DNA from: Mesostigma viride
Lineage: Eukaryota > Streptophyta > Mesostigmatophyceae > Mesostigmatales > Mesostigmataceae
DNA: 64,000 nucleotides
Direction: 5' to 3'
NCBI GenBank assembly: GCA_009746045.1
Contig: RPFO01000022.1
Span: forward strand, 4,094,622 to 4,158,621
How positions within the stretch are numbered: the stretch's first letter is position 1; each line of letters begins with the position of its first letter. Made by a program: the position numbers and the translations under genes. Below the pieces are notes generated by a model. The model was not told the origin of the DNA. It made no database searches and worked only from the letters and a program-made list of their open reading frames with translations. This document shows, in pieces, positions 23,601 to 35,103 of this stretch.

Positions 23601-24126
23601 GTAATGAGGATTTGTACGCTGATTTGCCCTATGTTTCCCACATTATTAGGCACAGCCTGGGCCTAGCCGGGCACCTGGCCCGCACAGATCAGGTAGATAC
23701 ATCAAATAGACTAGCTAGCTGGCACCAAGCCCGCCCAGCCTGGGCGATATGTCCTCACCTGGCGTGCCCCCGGCCGCGCGCGGCAGGGCCGCCACCCGTG
23801 GACTTTTCGTGATAGACTCGGCATGGACATGTGCTACACTAGACGTGACGGGCTCACCCCCGGGCAGCCTCCTGGTTTGTCTGTAATATGGAGGCAGATG
23901 GTGCGCAAGGATAGATGGCAAGTAGTGATGAAGGAGACCACCCCCAAGCCTGTGGGGGCTCCGCGTGTGACCAAGTATGGCATTCATAGCGATTCGGGCC
24001 GCGGTGCCCACACCCCTGTAACTAGGACCTAGATAGCTTATACCATCCATTCCATCCCATGTTCCCCTCCCACTGAGGACTTATGCTCACGTGACGCAGT
24101 CACGTGTCTATTAATTAATTAATTAA
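23600..24126 (+). mobile_element. LINE ORF2 C-terminal remnant with (AATT)n tail
   Basis: Encodes scraps typical of the post-reverse-transcriptase end of LINE ORF2 (GLAGHLARTDQVDTSNRL, then VWRQMVRKDRWQVVM-like in another frame). It ends with ttatgctcacgtgacg, cacgtgtct and an (AATT)n tail at 24109-24126. The 3' end differs from the main family, so this is a diverged subfamily. It carries frameshifts and is not coding. Confidence 0.7.
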
Positions 24127-24523
24127 TATCTATTGTGCCCTCGACCCGGCTAGGTGTCTTGTTGAGCATGCTTCCCGCGTTTGCAAACACGCGGGCGCTT
24201 CCCCTACGGCTTCGCAAGGCAACCCCTTTTTAATGCCTAAAAGTCCTATTTAAATACTAAGGTATTCCTTGGTTTAAATAAGGATATTTAATTGTTTCCT
24301 TGATAATTAATTAAATGGGAAGCCATACTATTTATTGTAGTGCCCTGGTGAGCCCTTTATTCTTCTGGCTGGGCTGTCGCCTGTCCCATTTCTTCTCCTC
24401 TAGCCTTATTTGTGACCAGGGGTGGCTGTTTGGGAGGTAAAAAGTTCCCATCCCCCGCAGTGGGAAACTGAGAGCTCTGCCTGCGGTGCTCTCTTTATTG
24501 CGCGTGCAGGTGGCCAGGGTTGA
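24127..24523. other. AT-rich spacer
   Basis: Starts with a LINE-like scrap (gcgtttgcaaacacgcgggc, similar to the LINE 3' UTR near 55890), then AT-rich DNA. No gene seen. Confidence 0.4.
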
Positions 24524-25563
24524 CTAGAATCGCATGGCCTTCTTGAGGATGTCGCGGCACTCGTCGATCACGTCCTGCACGACTTTGCGCGGGTCATCCC
24601 CGTGGTCCAGATCCCTCTTGCGCTTGATGCCCACGTCCATGAACTGGTTGGCCACGTCCACGTATCTGTCCAGCAGCTCCTGCCTGCGCTCCTGGTAGGC
24701 GGCCTTCCACTTGGCGGCCTCGGCCTCGAACCTGTCCCTCTCCTGCTCGAGGTTGAACTTGTCCTTGTCGGCCTTCCGCTCGGTGGCCAGCTCGTCCTGG
24801 AAGTGCTGCTTGGCCTGGAACTTGAGCTCCTTGTGTATGGCGGTGACCTGGGCCTGCGCGTCCTCCACCTTGGCGGCGTGCTCCTTGTTGGCCTGCACCA
24901 GCTCCTTTTGAAGCTTTGCTGCCTCCGCTCTCTCCTTCTCCGATACCGTGACCTTTTCCGCCAGCCGTCCTTCAACATGGCCACCTGCAGGTTGTGGTGC
25001 TGGTGGATGAGGGCCAGCTGCCTCTCCTGGTGCTCCGAGACCACCGCGAGCAGGCGGTTCTCCATCTCCTCGTCGCGAGCCTTGCCGTTGTCCACGTCCT
25101 GGGCGTAGATGCCCAGTGCCAGCTCGGCCACCTTGAGGGAGTCGCCCGCGAACAGCTCGCTGGCCACCTTCATGGCCACCACACCAAAGGAGGGGAAGCG
25201 CTGTACAGCCATCGCGAACACCAGTACCTTGTGGGCATAAAGCCCGGAGATGGGGTTGCGCCCGGGCACCTCGCGAAAGGTGCAGTCCACTCCATTATCC
25301 CGCAGCATTTTCACAACATCTTGGGCGGCGGTCGTCTCCATCGCCCTGTCCACCATCAACTTGTGTTGGCGCCCGCTGCGGAGTAGTTTACTGAGGTTGC
25401 CCTCGCCCGTTTGCTTGTGGAATGGGATGAGCGACTCACACCCCCTAAACGTGCGGAACTCGTACTCATCAGCAAAGTCCTTGCAATCATCTGGCAGCTC
25501 CTCAAAGGGCACAAGGCCGAAGTAGTCTTGGCGCAGGGCGGGGCAGTTGCTGATGAGAGCCAT
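24524..25563 (-). pseudogene. KilA-N/MSV199-like virus-type protein with coiled coil (fossil)
   Basis: The N-terminal part starts MALISNCPALRQDYFGLVPF and carries a block reading GLYAHKVLVFAMAVQRF and VVAMKVASELF, resembling the KilA-N/MSV199 DNA-binding fold of large DNA viruses (a histidine-led helix followed by a hydrophobic FxxxVxxxV helix). The C-terminal part is a long charged coiled coil ending in KKAMRF. The gene is intronless and GC-rich, unlike the spliced host genes. It appears broken, with about one interruption. Family assignment is by pattern only, so a host-domesticated relative is possible. Confidence 0.5.
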
Positions 25564-26280
25564 TGTCGTAGTATACCATATGCCCAGAAATAATTTGGCG
25601 CCCTGTAAGCGCACACTCTCGCGTCTTGAGACATGTCAGCAAATTGCTGACTTTTTTATAAGACCCGTTGATAACCGCGCATCAAGCATAGACTAACTTA
25701 ACAAAATGTGCAGTTAATTCTTGCATCGCCCCCCTGCACTGTTGACAAACGCGTGTCAGGTATTGGCTATATGTTTACATAAATGTAAACTTAATTCTCG
25801 CATCCCCCGAATGCACACTCTGCACCGCCGTCGGTGCTCGCGGCTCGCGGTCCGGCGCGGTCGTCAGGGTGGGCGGAGATAATGTACCGTGCTCGATAGG
25901 CGAGCGGGCCGGGTGGCGGTGGACCGGCTCGGGCGAACTGGGTCCACCGCGGTAGCGGGTGCGCGAGGGAGGGGGCGCGGCGGGGCCGGGAGGGGGTTCG
26001 ACCACAACACCTTGAAATGGCCTTTTTTTTACATAAATTCTGGCCCATGGCAAGTTTATGGTTGGATTGACCTAGGATTGGATCCCACGACTCCCCGGGA
26101 TGTGTCTGGCTAGTGGTGGAGTAGTTGAGTCAAAATGTTAAGTTTACGTGGTATTCCCTGCTTAAGTTAACTCCAGATCCAAGGCCAAAACTGGCCACCT
26201 AAACCACTTGCACTTGCATAGCAACAATAATTGATATCAGATTATGCTGTAACTTTGCAAGGGTGACGAATACGAGTTGT
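25564..26280. other. Upstream region of the KilA-N-like gene
   Basis: No gene seen. A small hairpin (gtcagcaaattgctgac, 25634-25650) lies just upstream. A block of about 100 bp is imperfectly duplicated (ttaattcttgcatcgcccc near 25711 and ttaattctcgcatcccccg near 25790). A GC-rich patch at 25830-26000 resembles the patches at 29480-29600 and 32690-32960. Confidence 0.4.
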
Positions 26281-26325
26281 TCTGACCTTGTACAAAGTTC
26301 TAGGGCATTCGGAGCCCTATTTAGT

Positions 26326-26359
26326 GACAAATGCTAGCAAAATAGTGCTAGCATTTGTC
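26326..26359. repeat. Hairpin 1: 14-bp stem
   Basis: GACAAATGCTAGCA (26326-26339) pairs exactly with TGCTAGCATTTGTC (26346-26359) around a 6-nt loop. The flanks share a gagccc-type border with hairpin 2. Confidence 0.85.
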
Positions 26360-26486
26360 GTAAATGGCAATTTTTAATTAATATTAAATCCAAATAATGT
26401 CAGAATGACACCCAAACCTATTGTCATCATGCCAACACCTGACACAGGGTCCCCACAATTCATGTGCAAAAATTCAGATCATACGG

Positions 26487-26532
26487 AGCCCAAAATGGTG
26501 ACATTTGCCTGCATTTGTCACCATTTTGGCTC
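26487..26532. repeat. Hairpin 2: 12-17-bp stem
   Basis: AAAATGGTGACA (26492-26503) pairs with TGTCACCATTTT (26516-26527). Pairing continues outward as gagcc/ggctc with one bulge. Confidence 0.85.
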
Positions 26533-26904
26533 TTTTTTATCACAATTTTAACAACACTAACCACCAAGACACTCCCCAAGCTAGGGCACATCATGTTAAT
26601 TCTTTGCAGGCAACTCAAGAATGACTAGTACAAACAGCGTGCAAAACCTTGGGGCATGTGAATGCCTGAGTGGTGACCATAGCTAGCAGAATGTATAATG
26701 TAAGGTAGACATTGCCAGTATGCCACATTGCTGTGATGCGCAGTGCACGTCCATATATACCCCATAACACCATACCTTTAAACTACTTGGCACATTGCAA
26801 AATGGGAAGGAAAGGTGGACAATACATGCCACGTCACTAGAACACAGCCATTTGGTTGCTACCAACACGCACCGTGCGTGATATATACGTGTAATACATG
26901 TCAA

Positions 26905-28260
26905 GAACATGCCGAGCGAACATCAAGGTGAAGTGACACCCAGCCGCTGGCACATGTCACCTGGCATCCACGTATGCTCACGTGATATGGAATTGGCATA
27001 TCCCATGTCTCCATCTCTTGTGCTTTGTGGGCACCGAGCCACCCATGCAGTAACCCACCCATGCAGCCACCTGGTCACCCACCCAATGAACTGCTTACAC
27101 TCTTGCGCGCCCGTGCACCCAGCCACCCACACGTCCACCCACCTAGTGACCAAAGCCAGCCAGCCAGCCGTGCACGTGCTAACCCACCTTATTATATAAC
27201 CACGCATGCACCTAGGCACCCAACCAGCTTAACCAACCCACTTGGACATTCACCCACCCAGCAAGGCACCTGCGCTTGCGACCCACACACCTATAATAGG
27301 TAATAAGGAAGCACTCACCCATCCAATGAGCCAACCACCCAACCACCCAACCACCTAAACACCCAGCCAGCATGCCCCATATGCACCATCCGGCCACCCA
27401 CCCTTGACCCACCCACCCACCCACCCACTCAACCACTCAGTGCCCCCCCACCCTTATACCCACTGACCCACCCACACATGCACTTTCTCAGCCAGCCACC
27501 CCCCACCTCACCCCCAACCTGCACAGCCCTTCACCAGCGATATCAGGTAAGTCGGTCCCAACCATAAACCCACCCACGCATCCATATCTGTGCGCCCACC
27601 CGCCCATCTACCCGTCCCTTCGCCCACCGACCCACACCTAGTCATCTACACATCCACCAGCCACCAACCACCAATGGCCCATCCACCAACCCACCCACCC
27701 ACACGCATCCCTAACCACCCAACCACTAACCCACCATCCTCAAACCCATGCAATTGTTTCACTCACACATCTAACTACCCACCCACTTAGGAGTCTCCAA
27801 AGCCTATCATCACGCAGACACCTGGCCATCTGCCTACAACCGATCACCCTAACACTCGTCTACCCATCATGACCAGCCACCCATCCACCCACCCTCTCCA
27901 CCTGCCTGTGCTCCCAGCTACTCGGCCAGCCATTTACCAAGGCATCCACCTTTCAGCCAGCCACCTGCCATTGAACCCACCCATGTCTAGGAATCCCTTG
28001 AAGCATCTACAGCCTAAGCCTCCCACCCAAGACTTCCAGGGCAACTGAACAACCAACCAACCAATCAACCAGCTACACAACTACCTAACCACCTAACCAC
28101 TCAACAACCCGATCACCAAACCACCTAACCACCCAACACCCAAACCAGCCAGGCATGTGCCCGCCCACTTGCCCTCGCACGCCCGCACCATCAGGTCCCT
28201 CCATACACGCCCCGTTCACCTAGCCAGCCACACACCTAGCCAGCCACCTGCCCAACTCAC
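26905..28260. repeat. Degenerate CCAC/CCAAC-rich low complexity
   Basis: About 1.3 kb dominated by ccacccacccaaccacc-type words with no fixed period. Frames through it are Pro/Thr/His-rich and lack coding character. Confidence 0.8.
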
Positions 28261-29460
28261 GCATGAAGTCAACGTTAGCCATGCATGGCCTCACGTTGCA
28301 TCACTTGCATTGCATGGGTAGTTTGCATGAGGCAGCTTCCATCTCGTTGTCAGCAACTGAAAAGGCTCTTTCTTTACTTTAATGAATGAGCAACAACGTT
28401 GGAAACGTTATCCTATCCCTCTTTAAAACAGTCTTTAAATCAGAAAGACGAGGGCAAATATCTGGACAAGGTGGCAATAACCACTGCAAAATGCACTTGA
28501 GAACGTCTTATTAATCCAGCTCTCTACCCTTTGAGAAGCTGCCTTGCGTTAGCAGCGATCCTGGGCCCTCTAGCTCGCTCACCTCGCTTAATCTGCGCTT
28601 CTTTATGGCTGCCGGGAGATGCGAAGCTTGAACCCAGCGTGTCGTGGCGAGGTCCTCTGCCCGGCCCATCACACCTCGAAACCGCATGCCGACTAATTAA
28701 AAACGATGCCCCCCTTTGCCTTTTGTATCGGGCGTCAAAAGAACGATAAACTCGCTTGGAAAACACTGTCGCAAAGAGCTTTCTACAGGCATTATAAGCA
28801 ATTTTCGCAGTTTTTACCGCACTTATTGCACAGCCGGGAGACCATTAGGGACCTTTGCGCGGAATCTCGTGCACGCCATATGTCCTGCTGGCTTATTGCC
28901 GCAGGCTGGCAGTATAGGAAGGTCGGGCATAGCCTAAAGAGGTAATTATCTGACGATAAAGATATGCATTGCATGACGCAAGAAACAGACGGATTTCGCA
29001 CCCCCCAGTTTATTCACGCAAATGCCGGAAAATTAAAAGCGAAACTCAAAAAACGAAAACACTAACCTCTTCGGGAATATTATAACGAACAAGCTGAGCT
29101 ATCGTGCCGGGTTTTTCGTTTCCTCCCGTATCCAAGACCGTGAGACACGTACCACCGAGAAATCTGGATTTCGCGAAAAAAATTGTGCGCTGCAAAAAAA
29201 ATATTTGTCCCGCTCAATGCCCTCGTCGCAATCACAGCGCATATCATTCCAAACTTATTCCATGGATTAATCGTGATGTAAGCTTCGTTTTGACACCTCA
29301 GGCGGCTGAAATGACGCAGGTTTCAGAACGCTAGCTGATGCTCGACCGCCATGGGTGTTTTCGTCGTTTTCGTCTCACGCGGCGCGGGAAAAATCTAGAT
29401 CTCGGACGAAATCCGGACAATAATTTATGTCAAAATTTGGCGGGTTCGCGGTGTTGTGAC
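28261..29460. other. Spacer without recognised genes
   Basis: Mixed composition with short frames only. None shows a domain, splice signals or a plausible start context. Confidence 0.4.
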
Positions 29461-29865
29461 GGTTGGAACTCGGTCCCGAAGTCCGTCCACCGTGGGGGGC
29501 TGGGAAAGGGCCGCGAGGGGGTGATGGTTTAACTCGTCGGGCGGGAGGGCCGGGAGAGGGGGTGACGGTGGACGCAGTTCGATGGACGCAGTTGAAAATT
29601 TTTTTTGGAGGGGAGGGTTTTTTTGAAAGGGGGTATACGGGTGGGTGTATGCATCACGGGGTGATGATCATGGGGTCATCATCATGGGGTGACGGGAGGG
29701 ATGGCTTTTCCTTGCCCATAACTTTTATGCTCTTCTTAAAAAAAAAAAGAAAAAAAGAACTGGGTCCATCGAACTGCGTCCACTTCGATGTCCGACAACC
29801 TCGTCTGGCACCCCCTGTTATTCCGCGGGGCCGCGAGAGGGGCGGGTGGGCGTGCGACGGTGGAC
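29460..29865. other. GC-rich spacer with short repeated motif
   Basis: The word ggacgcagttcgatggacgc near 29573-29592 recurs in reverse complement near 29763-29785 (gtccatcgaactgcgtccac), with a further gtggacgca at 29862. No gene seen. Confidence 0.45.
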
Positions 29866-30867
29866 GCATTCTCCAACACATCATCTTGCTCGCCAACAAG
29901 TCGTTTTGTAATTTGACCGAGGTCAATCTGGCCGCCTTCCACGAGGGAAACAAGTCCGGCCTGGAGAGGGCGCTCGTGTTGGCCGCGCGCATGAACTACC
30001 GCCAGACGCTCGTCGACCTCAGGGACGAGATCCTACAAGAGGCGTGGCATCTCAACAACGAATTCCTGCACCTGTGCGGCGTCGGTCTCACCGCGGCATC
30101 GTGGCCAGGTCCGACCTGCAGGACTACGACTACCGCCGCATGAAGAACGTGGCTGTCTCTGCGGCCTACGAAATGGCAAAGAGTCTCGGGAAACCCCTGC
30201 CCAAGAACGTGACCTGTATCAAGCCCAGCGGCACGCTGTCCAAGATCATGAGCACGAAGGAGTGGGGGGAGGTCCCGGAGGGCGTCCACAAACCCATGGG
30301 CAGGTACATCCTCAACAACATCACCTACTCCAAGCACGACCCCCTCGTGCAGAGGTTCAGGGACGCCGGCTACAAGGTGGTGGACAAGCCCTACGAGCAG
30401 GATTCCGTCCTTGTGACCTTCCCCGTCACCTACGCCAGCGTCCCCTTCACCAAGAAGACGGTCACAAGGAAGGACGGGACCACGGAGGAGGTGGAGGTCA
30501 ACACCGAATCCGCCGTGGCGCAACTCGAACGGTAGTAACAAGAACCTCTGACATGTCCAACTGGTGCGACCAGAACGTCTCGTGCACGGTCTCGTACGAC
30601 CCCACTGAGATCCCAGCCATCCTTGACTGGTTCCAGAAGAACTGGGACCTCTACGTGGGCGTGTCATTCCTGCTGAGGTGCGACCCCACCAAGAACGCCG
30701 CGGACCTGGGGTACAGCTACCTCCCCCAGGAGGTTGTCACCGAGGATGTCATGAGGAGGTACCGCGACAAGTTGAACCCCGTGGACTACGCCGGCATCGT
30801 GCACGTGGACGTGGACGAGGCGAAACTGGCCGGGGACTGCCCCTCCGGCGCCTGTCCCGTGCGCTGA
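29865..30867 (+). pseudogene. Class II (B12-dependent) ribonucleoside-triphosphate reductase, C-terminal half (fossil)
   Basis: The fragment carries hallmark blocks of monomeric adenosylcobalamin-dependent RTPR: CNLTEVNLAAF, PKNVTCIKPSGTLSKIMS (the active-site PSGTLS region), SNWCDQNVSCTVSYDPTEI, LGYSYLPQEVV, and the C-terminal dithiol tail DCPSGACPVR, whose paired cysteines re-reduce the active site. The enzyme makes deoxynucleotides for DNA synthesis. Only the C-terminal half remains; it is intronless and appears broken, with a few interruptions. Its stop codon abuts the stop of the opposing gene with no gap, a compactness typical of viral or bacterial DNA. Origin may be a large DNA virus or bacterial transfer; host ancestry is also possible, since some protists use this enzyme class. 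Confidence 0.75.
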
Positions 30868-31487
30868 TCACGACGCGGGAGCGTACGAGTACGCCATCAG
30901 CGCGGGGGCGGGCGGAGGCGCCGGGGCAGGGCTGCCCACGTCGCCACGGCGCATCAGGTAGTACGCGATGGCCAGGATCAGGGCCAGGATCGCGACGAAC
31001 ACGATCACGGATACGAGGGGGGAATACCCCTCCTCGCCCTCTGGCTTTTTCGCGGTCCCGAACCCCGGCGGGAGTCCCGCGGCGGTCGCGTCCTCCGGCG
31101 TCCCCGTCCACTTGTCCGCGTCCACGAGTCCTGGGCCGCGCCGACCTTGCTGCTGCGGGACCCGAACAGCTTTCCAAGCACCGCAAACACGCCGAAGCTG
31201 ATGCCGGACATCGCCACGTTCTTCGCGAGGGACCCCGCCAACGAGCTCTTCGTCGCCGCGGACCCCGCGGCGTCCGCGAGCCTGCCAGTCCTCGCTAGGT
31301 CGTCCACGTATTGGGATGGAAAACCCATCACCGTACCTGGAGCGGTGTTTTTACCTATTATAGCGACATCATCAACCGACTTTACGACATTGCTGCTTCC
31401 TGTTCTGGCGAAATTGGAAACTTTAGTGAGATTGGAAACTTTAGCCAAGGATTGTCCAACTTTTGCGAACAGGCCTGCGAAACTCAT
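30868..31487 (-). pseudogene. Small membrane protein, virion-type (fossil)
   Basis: Starts MSFAGLFAKVGQSLAKVSNL, has a Gly/Ala/Ser-rich middle (AGSAATKSSLAGSLAKNVA) and near the C-terminus one transmembrane segment (LVSVIVFVAILALILAIAYY) followed by basic residues and a Pro/Ala-rich tail. This layout resembles small envelope or inner-membrane proteins of large DNA viruses, but I do not recognise the family. It seems broken, with about one interruption. It lies tail to tail with the reductase remnant and 37 bp downstream of the next minus-strand gene. Confidence 0.45.
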
Positions 31488-31524
31488 GCCTGCGATTCTC
31501 AGTTTATTATAAGAAATAAATGCG

Positions 31525-31845
31525 TCATGCCTTGATGCGACGACACCCCCATGCCCCGTGGTCCTTCCAAACCTCGAGCACTCTGGGGCAGACCATGTGA
31601 AGAATCTGCCCCCCCGCGGCCTGCAACTTGTCCTTTGATTTTCCATCGTAGGATTCGATGGGCCCCAACTGCTCCTCGATATACTCAAAAAAGCCACGCA
31701 CGTCATCGGATGTCTTCACTCTCGCCGCTCGCTTCATGAGCTCCATCGTCTCCGTCATGCCAGCCTCAAACACCTCGGCTGTTGGGATCGTGCCCGCGTC
31801 CCATTTCTTCTTCACGATCGCGCCGACCAAGTCCTTCCACTCCAT
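31525..31845 (-). CDS. Unknown 106-residue intronless protein in the virus-like patch
   Basis: Continuous frame starting MEWKDLVGAIVKKKWDAGTI and ending WKDHGAWGCRRIKA. It is mostly helical and charged (MTETMELMKRAARVKTSDDV, GFFEYIEEQLGPIESY), with no signal peptide or membrane segment. It lies on the same strand as, and just upstream of, the membrane-protein remnant, as in a compact viral gene pair. No family recognised. Confidence 0.5.
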   Translation of the reverse strand: MEWKDLVGAIVKKKWDAGTIPTAEVFEAGMTETMELMKRAARVKTSDDVRGFFEYIEEQLGPIESYDGKSKDKLQAAGGQILHMVCPRVLEVWKDHGAWGCRRIKA

Positions 31846-34800
31846 CCTGTACCCTATGGGCCGGGATCTTTAGATAGGCCTAAGCGTGCACAATATTCTG
31901 CACTACACTGTAAGGAGGCAGATGATACGAGTTCCCACTTCGCAACGAAGAAAGTCGAGGTACGGACAGGACGAGGAAATCAGCATCACCATGCCGCGTG
32001 CCGCTATTCGGACCAACCGCACCGTTCAATCAAAGAGCCTCAAGCACCCGGTGCGTCAGAGTGCGGGTGAAGAAGAGGTCCTGCTCAAATGGCCATCTTT
32101 GGGAGGGACCCAGCGGGCTTGGGACCAGGGGGGTATATTCATTATTATCCGCCCTGGTGGTGCCGGGAGCATCCTGGATATTCTTAAAGATACTTATAGT
32201 AGCTTTAGATATTATTTTTCCCTGGCAAAATACCCTGTCAAAGTTTGAAGTGCCAGAATACAGCCGGTGTCAAACCCTAACAGCCCCTGTCACCACCAAG
32301 GTGATGGGGGCTTTTTTACGTTAGGAGTCACAGGGCGGAGCCTATTTCTACCCTGGTTATATTGGGCATATAAACCAGCCAATCAGATGGGGACACGTGG
32401 CACTCTGCCGGGTGTACAGGGGGGTAATAAATGTACTAACTTTATTCAGTTTATTTATATTATATCCCCACCCCCTGGAAATAACCAGGGTTGGGGGGTA
32501 TTCTCAGGGGTTGAGACGGGTTTCTGGCTGGGTCTCCCTCAGGTGCTGAGAAATGCTGCCCAGGTGTTAATAAATAGTATCCTGGGACCCTGTCAGGTGC
32601 TTCTGGGGCCCTGAAAGGGGGTTGGATTAGGAGAAAGTTGCCCACTGGAGGGCGATCTGATAATCTAGCTTAACAGATCGACTTTTCACGAGCGCCCCGG
32701 AGATATCGCCCCGACCCCGGAGGGGTCCCATCGCGGCCCGGGGGGGGGGGGGGGGGAGAGGGGGCCGGGTCCGAACCCCCCACCCCCGACGATTTACGGG
32801 TGGTGGTGGTGGTGGTGGCCTGGTGGGTCCGACCCCCCCCGCTCCCCTGGGCCCCATTACCTTTGCCGCCCAGTTTTTTCCCAAGATATAATATATTTAA
32901 GGTCATGAATATGTGCGAACTACCTTGGTCGACGTCGGGGGGGGGGGGGGGGGGCTCGGGCGATATCTCCGGGAGTGTCGCGAATATGCTGTTAAGTCAG
33001 CATGTAGTGTCGCAGCAGACGCAGCTGCCATGCCTCCCTGCCTACTGTTCCGCCATGCTCATCCTTTGCAGTTCAGCAGTCCACTATATCATAATGTTTA
33101 TATTTAGTGGCATGGAAGCACGTGCACGCTATTTACTCAAGGCAGAGATGCAGCGGGCGCTCGAATGCAATTATATCTTGATGTTCGCGCGATGAAGTGG
33201 GATATATCAGGCGGCCAACGGGCCGGCGAAATTAAGCATGTTCCTTCTGTTGCACGCATCTTTCTAACATATATCGCTGGGATGGTACTTGCATAAGAAG
33301 AGCCGGCCCCGCGCTTGCAACGCTTGCGCCGGCCGGCCATCCACGTAATGCAGTATCATGCAGATAGCTAGTTGCACTAGTTTGCATGCACAAGCGCCAT
33401 AATCAACGCTCACCATGGCTTACACCGGGGCGCCTGTTTGTCACCATTAGCCGGTTCGGATAGCACGGAGAACCGGCGAAGCCATGTAGTGGCTTAACTA
33501 CAACAAAAGACAGATCACACGGCGATCTAGCCTGCACTCGGCAGTCGGTAAGTATCCGCGTCACAGAATATTGCTTCAACGGGTAAAAAAGGAGACAAGA
33601 AGAGGATTCGTCACGCGGCTCGGACTCGGTTCAAAAGCGAAAGGCTATGCCAGCGCTCTCAGGTCCAGATGGCCAAAAAAATCATCCCTGCAACGCCACT
33701 GCGGAGATGCTTTCCGCAACAACTTGCATTAATTAAGTTGTGGCTCTGTCTGCAATCGCGGTCGTCACGCACGCGATGGTTCAACCAGCAATGACGGCAA
33801 CGAGACGCAGGCAACTGAACGGGTTGCTGCATAGCAGCTGAAGTATCCAGCGGTTATCATTTTACACGCGCTGATTCTTGCCCAGAGCTAACTTATGAAA
33901 TATATTTACCTTCCATAATTGGATAGTAAAACCCCCCACTTGCCCAGGACTTGACCGAAATCTATTTGCCTTCTGCGGCCCAAGCGTAGTACTGTAGGTC
34001 GCACGTTCAGTCAGTGCACGCTGCGTACTCAATGCGTAGTGGTCTCTCGTGTCGGCCTGTCTTTCGAGTTACGATTTTCCAGACCTGGTCACGTCGGCTA
34101 TTTCCGGGTATTGCCAGCGATTGCCAGCAATAGCAAACTGAATCTAGCAATCGCGGAGGTGATAGATTCGGGATTCCATATACAAACCGCATGGCACTGT
34201 GCCAGATGGTTGACTACAAGCGAGCCAGGCTCCGCGATTCCATCTGCCGGCCACAACATTCACGGGTCTGAACAGGGCAAAGCCAGGCAGGGAGGGTATC
34301 ATCGAAAGTTGTAAACCTGCTTTCGCTATTATTACACCTAGCTGGAATCTGGCAGAAATAAGCAGACTGCTAATGCGTACCGTAGTGGGTCTAATATCAG
34401 TACGCCTAATTATGTACGAATCGACCCCGTACAAGCCGAAAAAAAACCTCCTTCCGGCCTCGTACATCCCAAGATATCACCCTCAGATGCTACGATATAC
34501 GTATGAGGGGCTTCCATACGTTGTCCCTAGGGTACTGCCTCCCAAATATACCTACGATATACCCTTACGATATACCTACATACACTAAGAAAAAATCCCC
34601 AAAACCCCGTACGCGTAAAAAAAATCGCTAAAAGCCCTCGTACGATAATTAAGCGTACACATATAAGAGCCACTACGGTAATTATTATTACTTTCGGTTG
34701 TCATCACCCGATTAATTTAATTCACACGGGAAATTAAAAAAAATCGATTTACATGGACAAAGTTTACACGGAGAGCATACTTATGAAAAGCGATTGCCCA

Positions 34801-35103
34801 TTTATATAGGCTTAACAATGAGGCGTCAGTTCGCTTAAAGGATTTTCTAGCAGGGCGGCCATCGGTGAAACGTAGGCATGTGCGTTCATGGTTAAGAACG
34901 TGCGGATGTTAGTCCGTTCGTTCACTGTGAGGAAACGATGCCGTGAGCTCGCGTGCACGACCAACATGATCTGCACCTATGAACTTAGCTCAGCGTCTTC
35001 GACGGGCGGCTAATTTGTTGGAAAGAAGCTTGCAGGTTGGGGTGACAAGCATGCATTTGTCTTGTAATCTCTAGAGGGGTTTGTTTGGGCGGTAACCGCC
35101 ACC
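31846..35103. other. Spacer between the virus-like patch and the LRR gene
   Basis: A short open stretch from 31886 contains a basic segment (MPRAAIRTNRTVQSKSLKHP), possibly the start of another viral-type gene, but support is weak. GC-rich tracts occur at 32690-32960, including poly-G at about 32742 and 32937. The rest (33.0-35.0 kb) has short frames only. Near 34480-34580 tacgatatac words repeat. The region just before 35104 should hold the LRR gene promoter; I see no firm element. Confidence 0.4.

Noticed and set aside
24568-25614. Arg/Pro/Ser-rich C-terminal extension in the KilA-N-like region
   Set aside because: A shadow frame over the coiled-coil part; composition is that of a wrong register.
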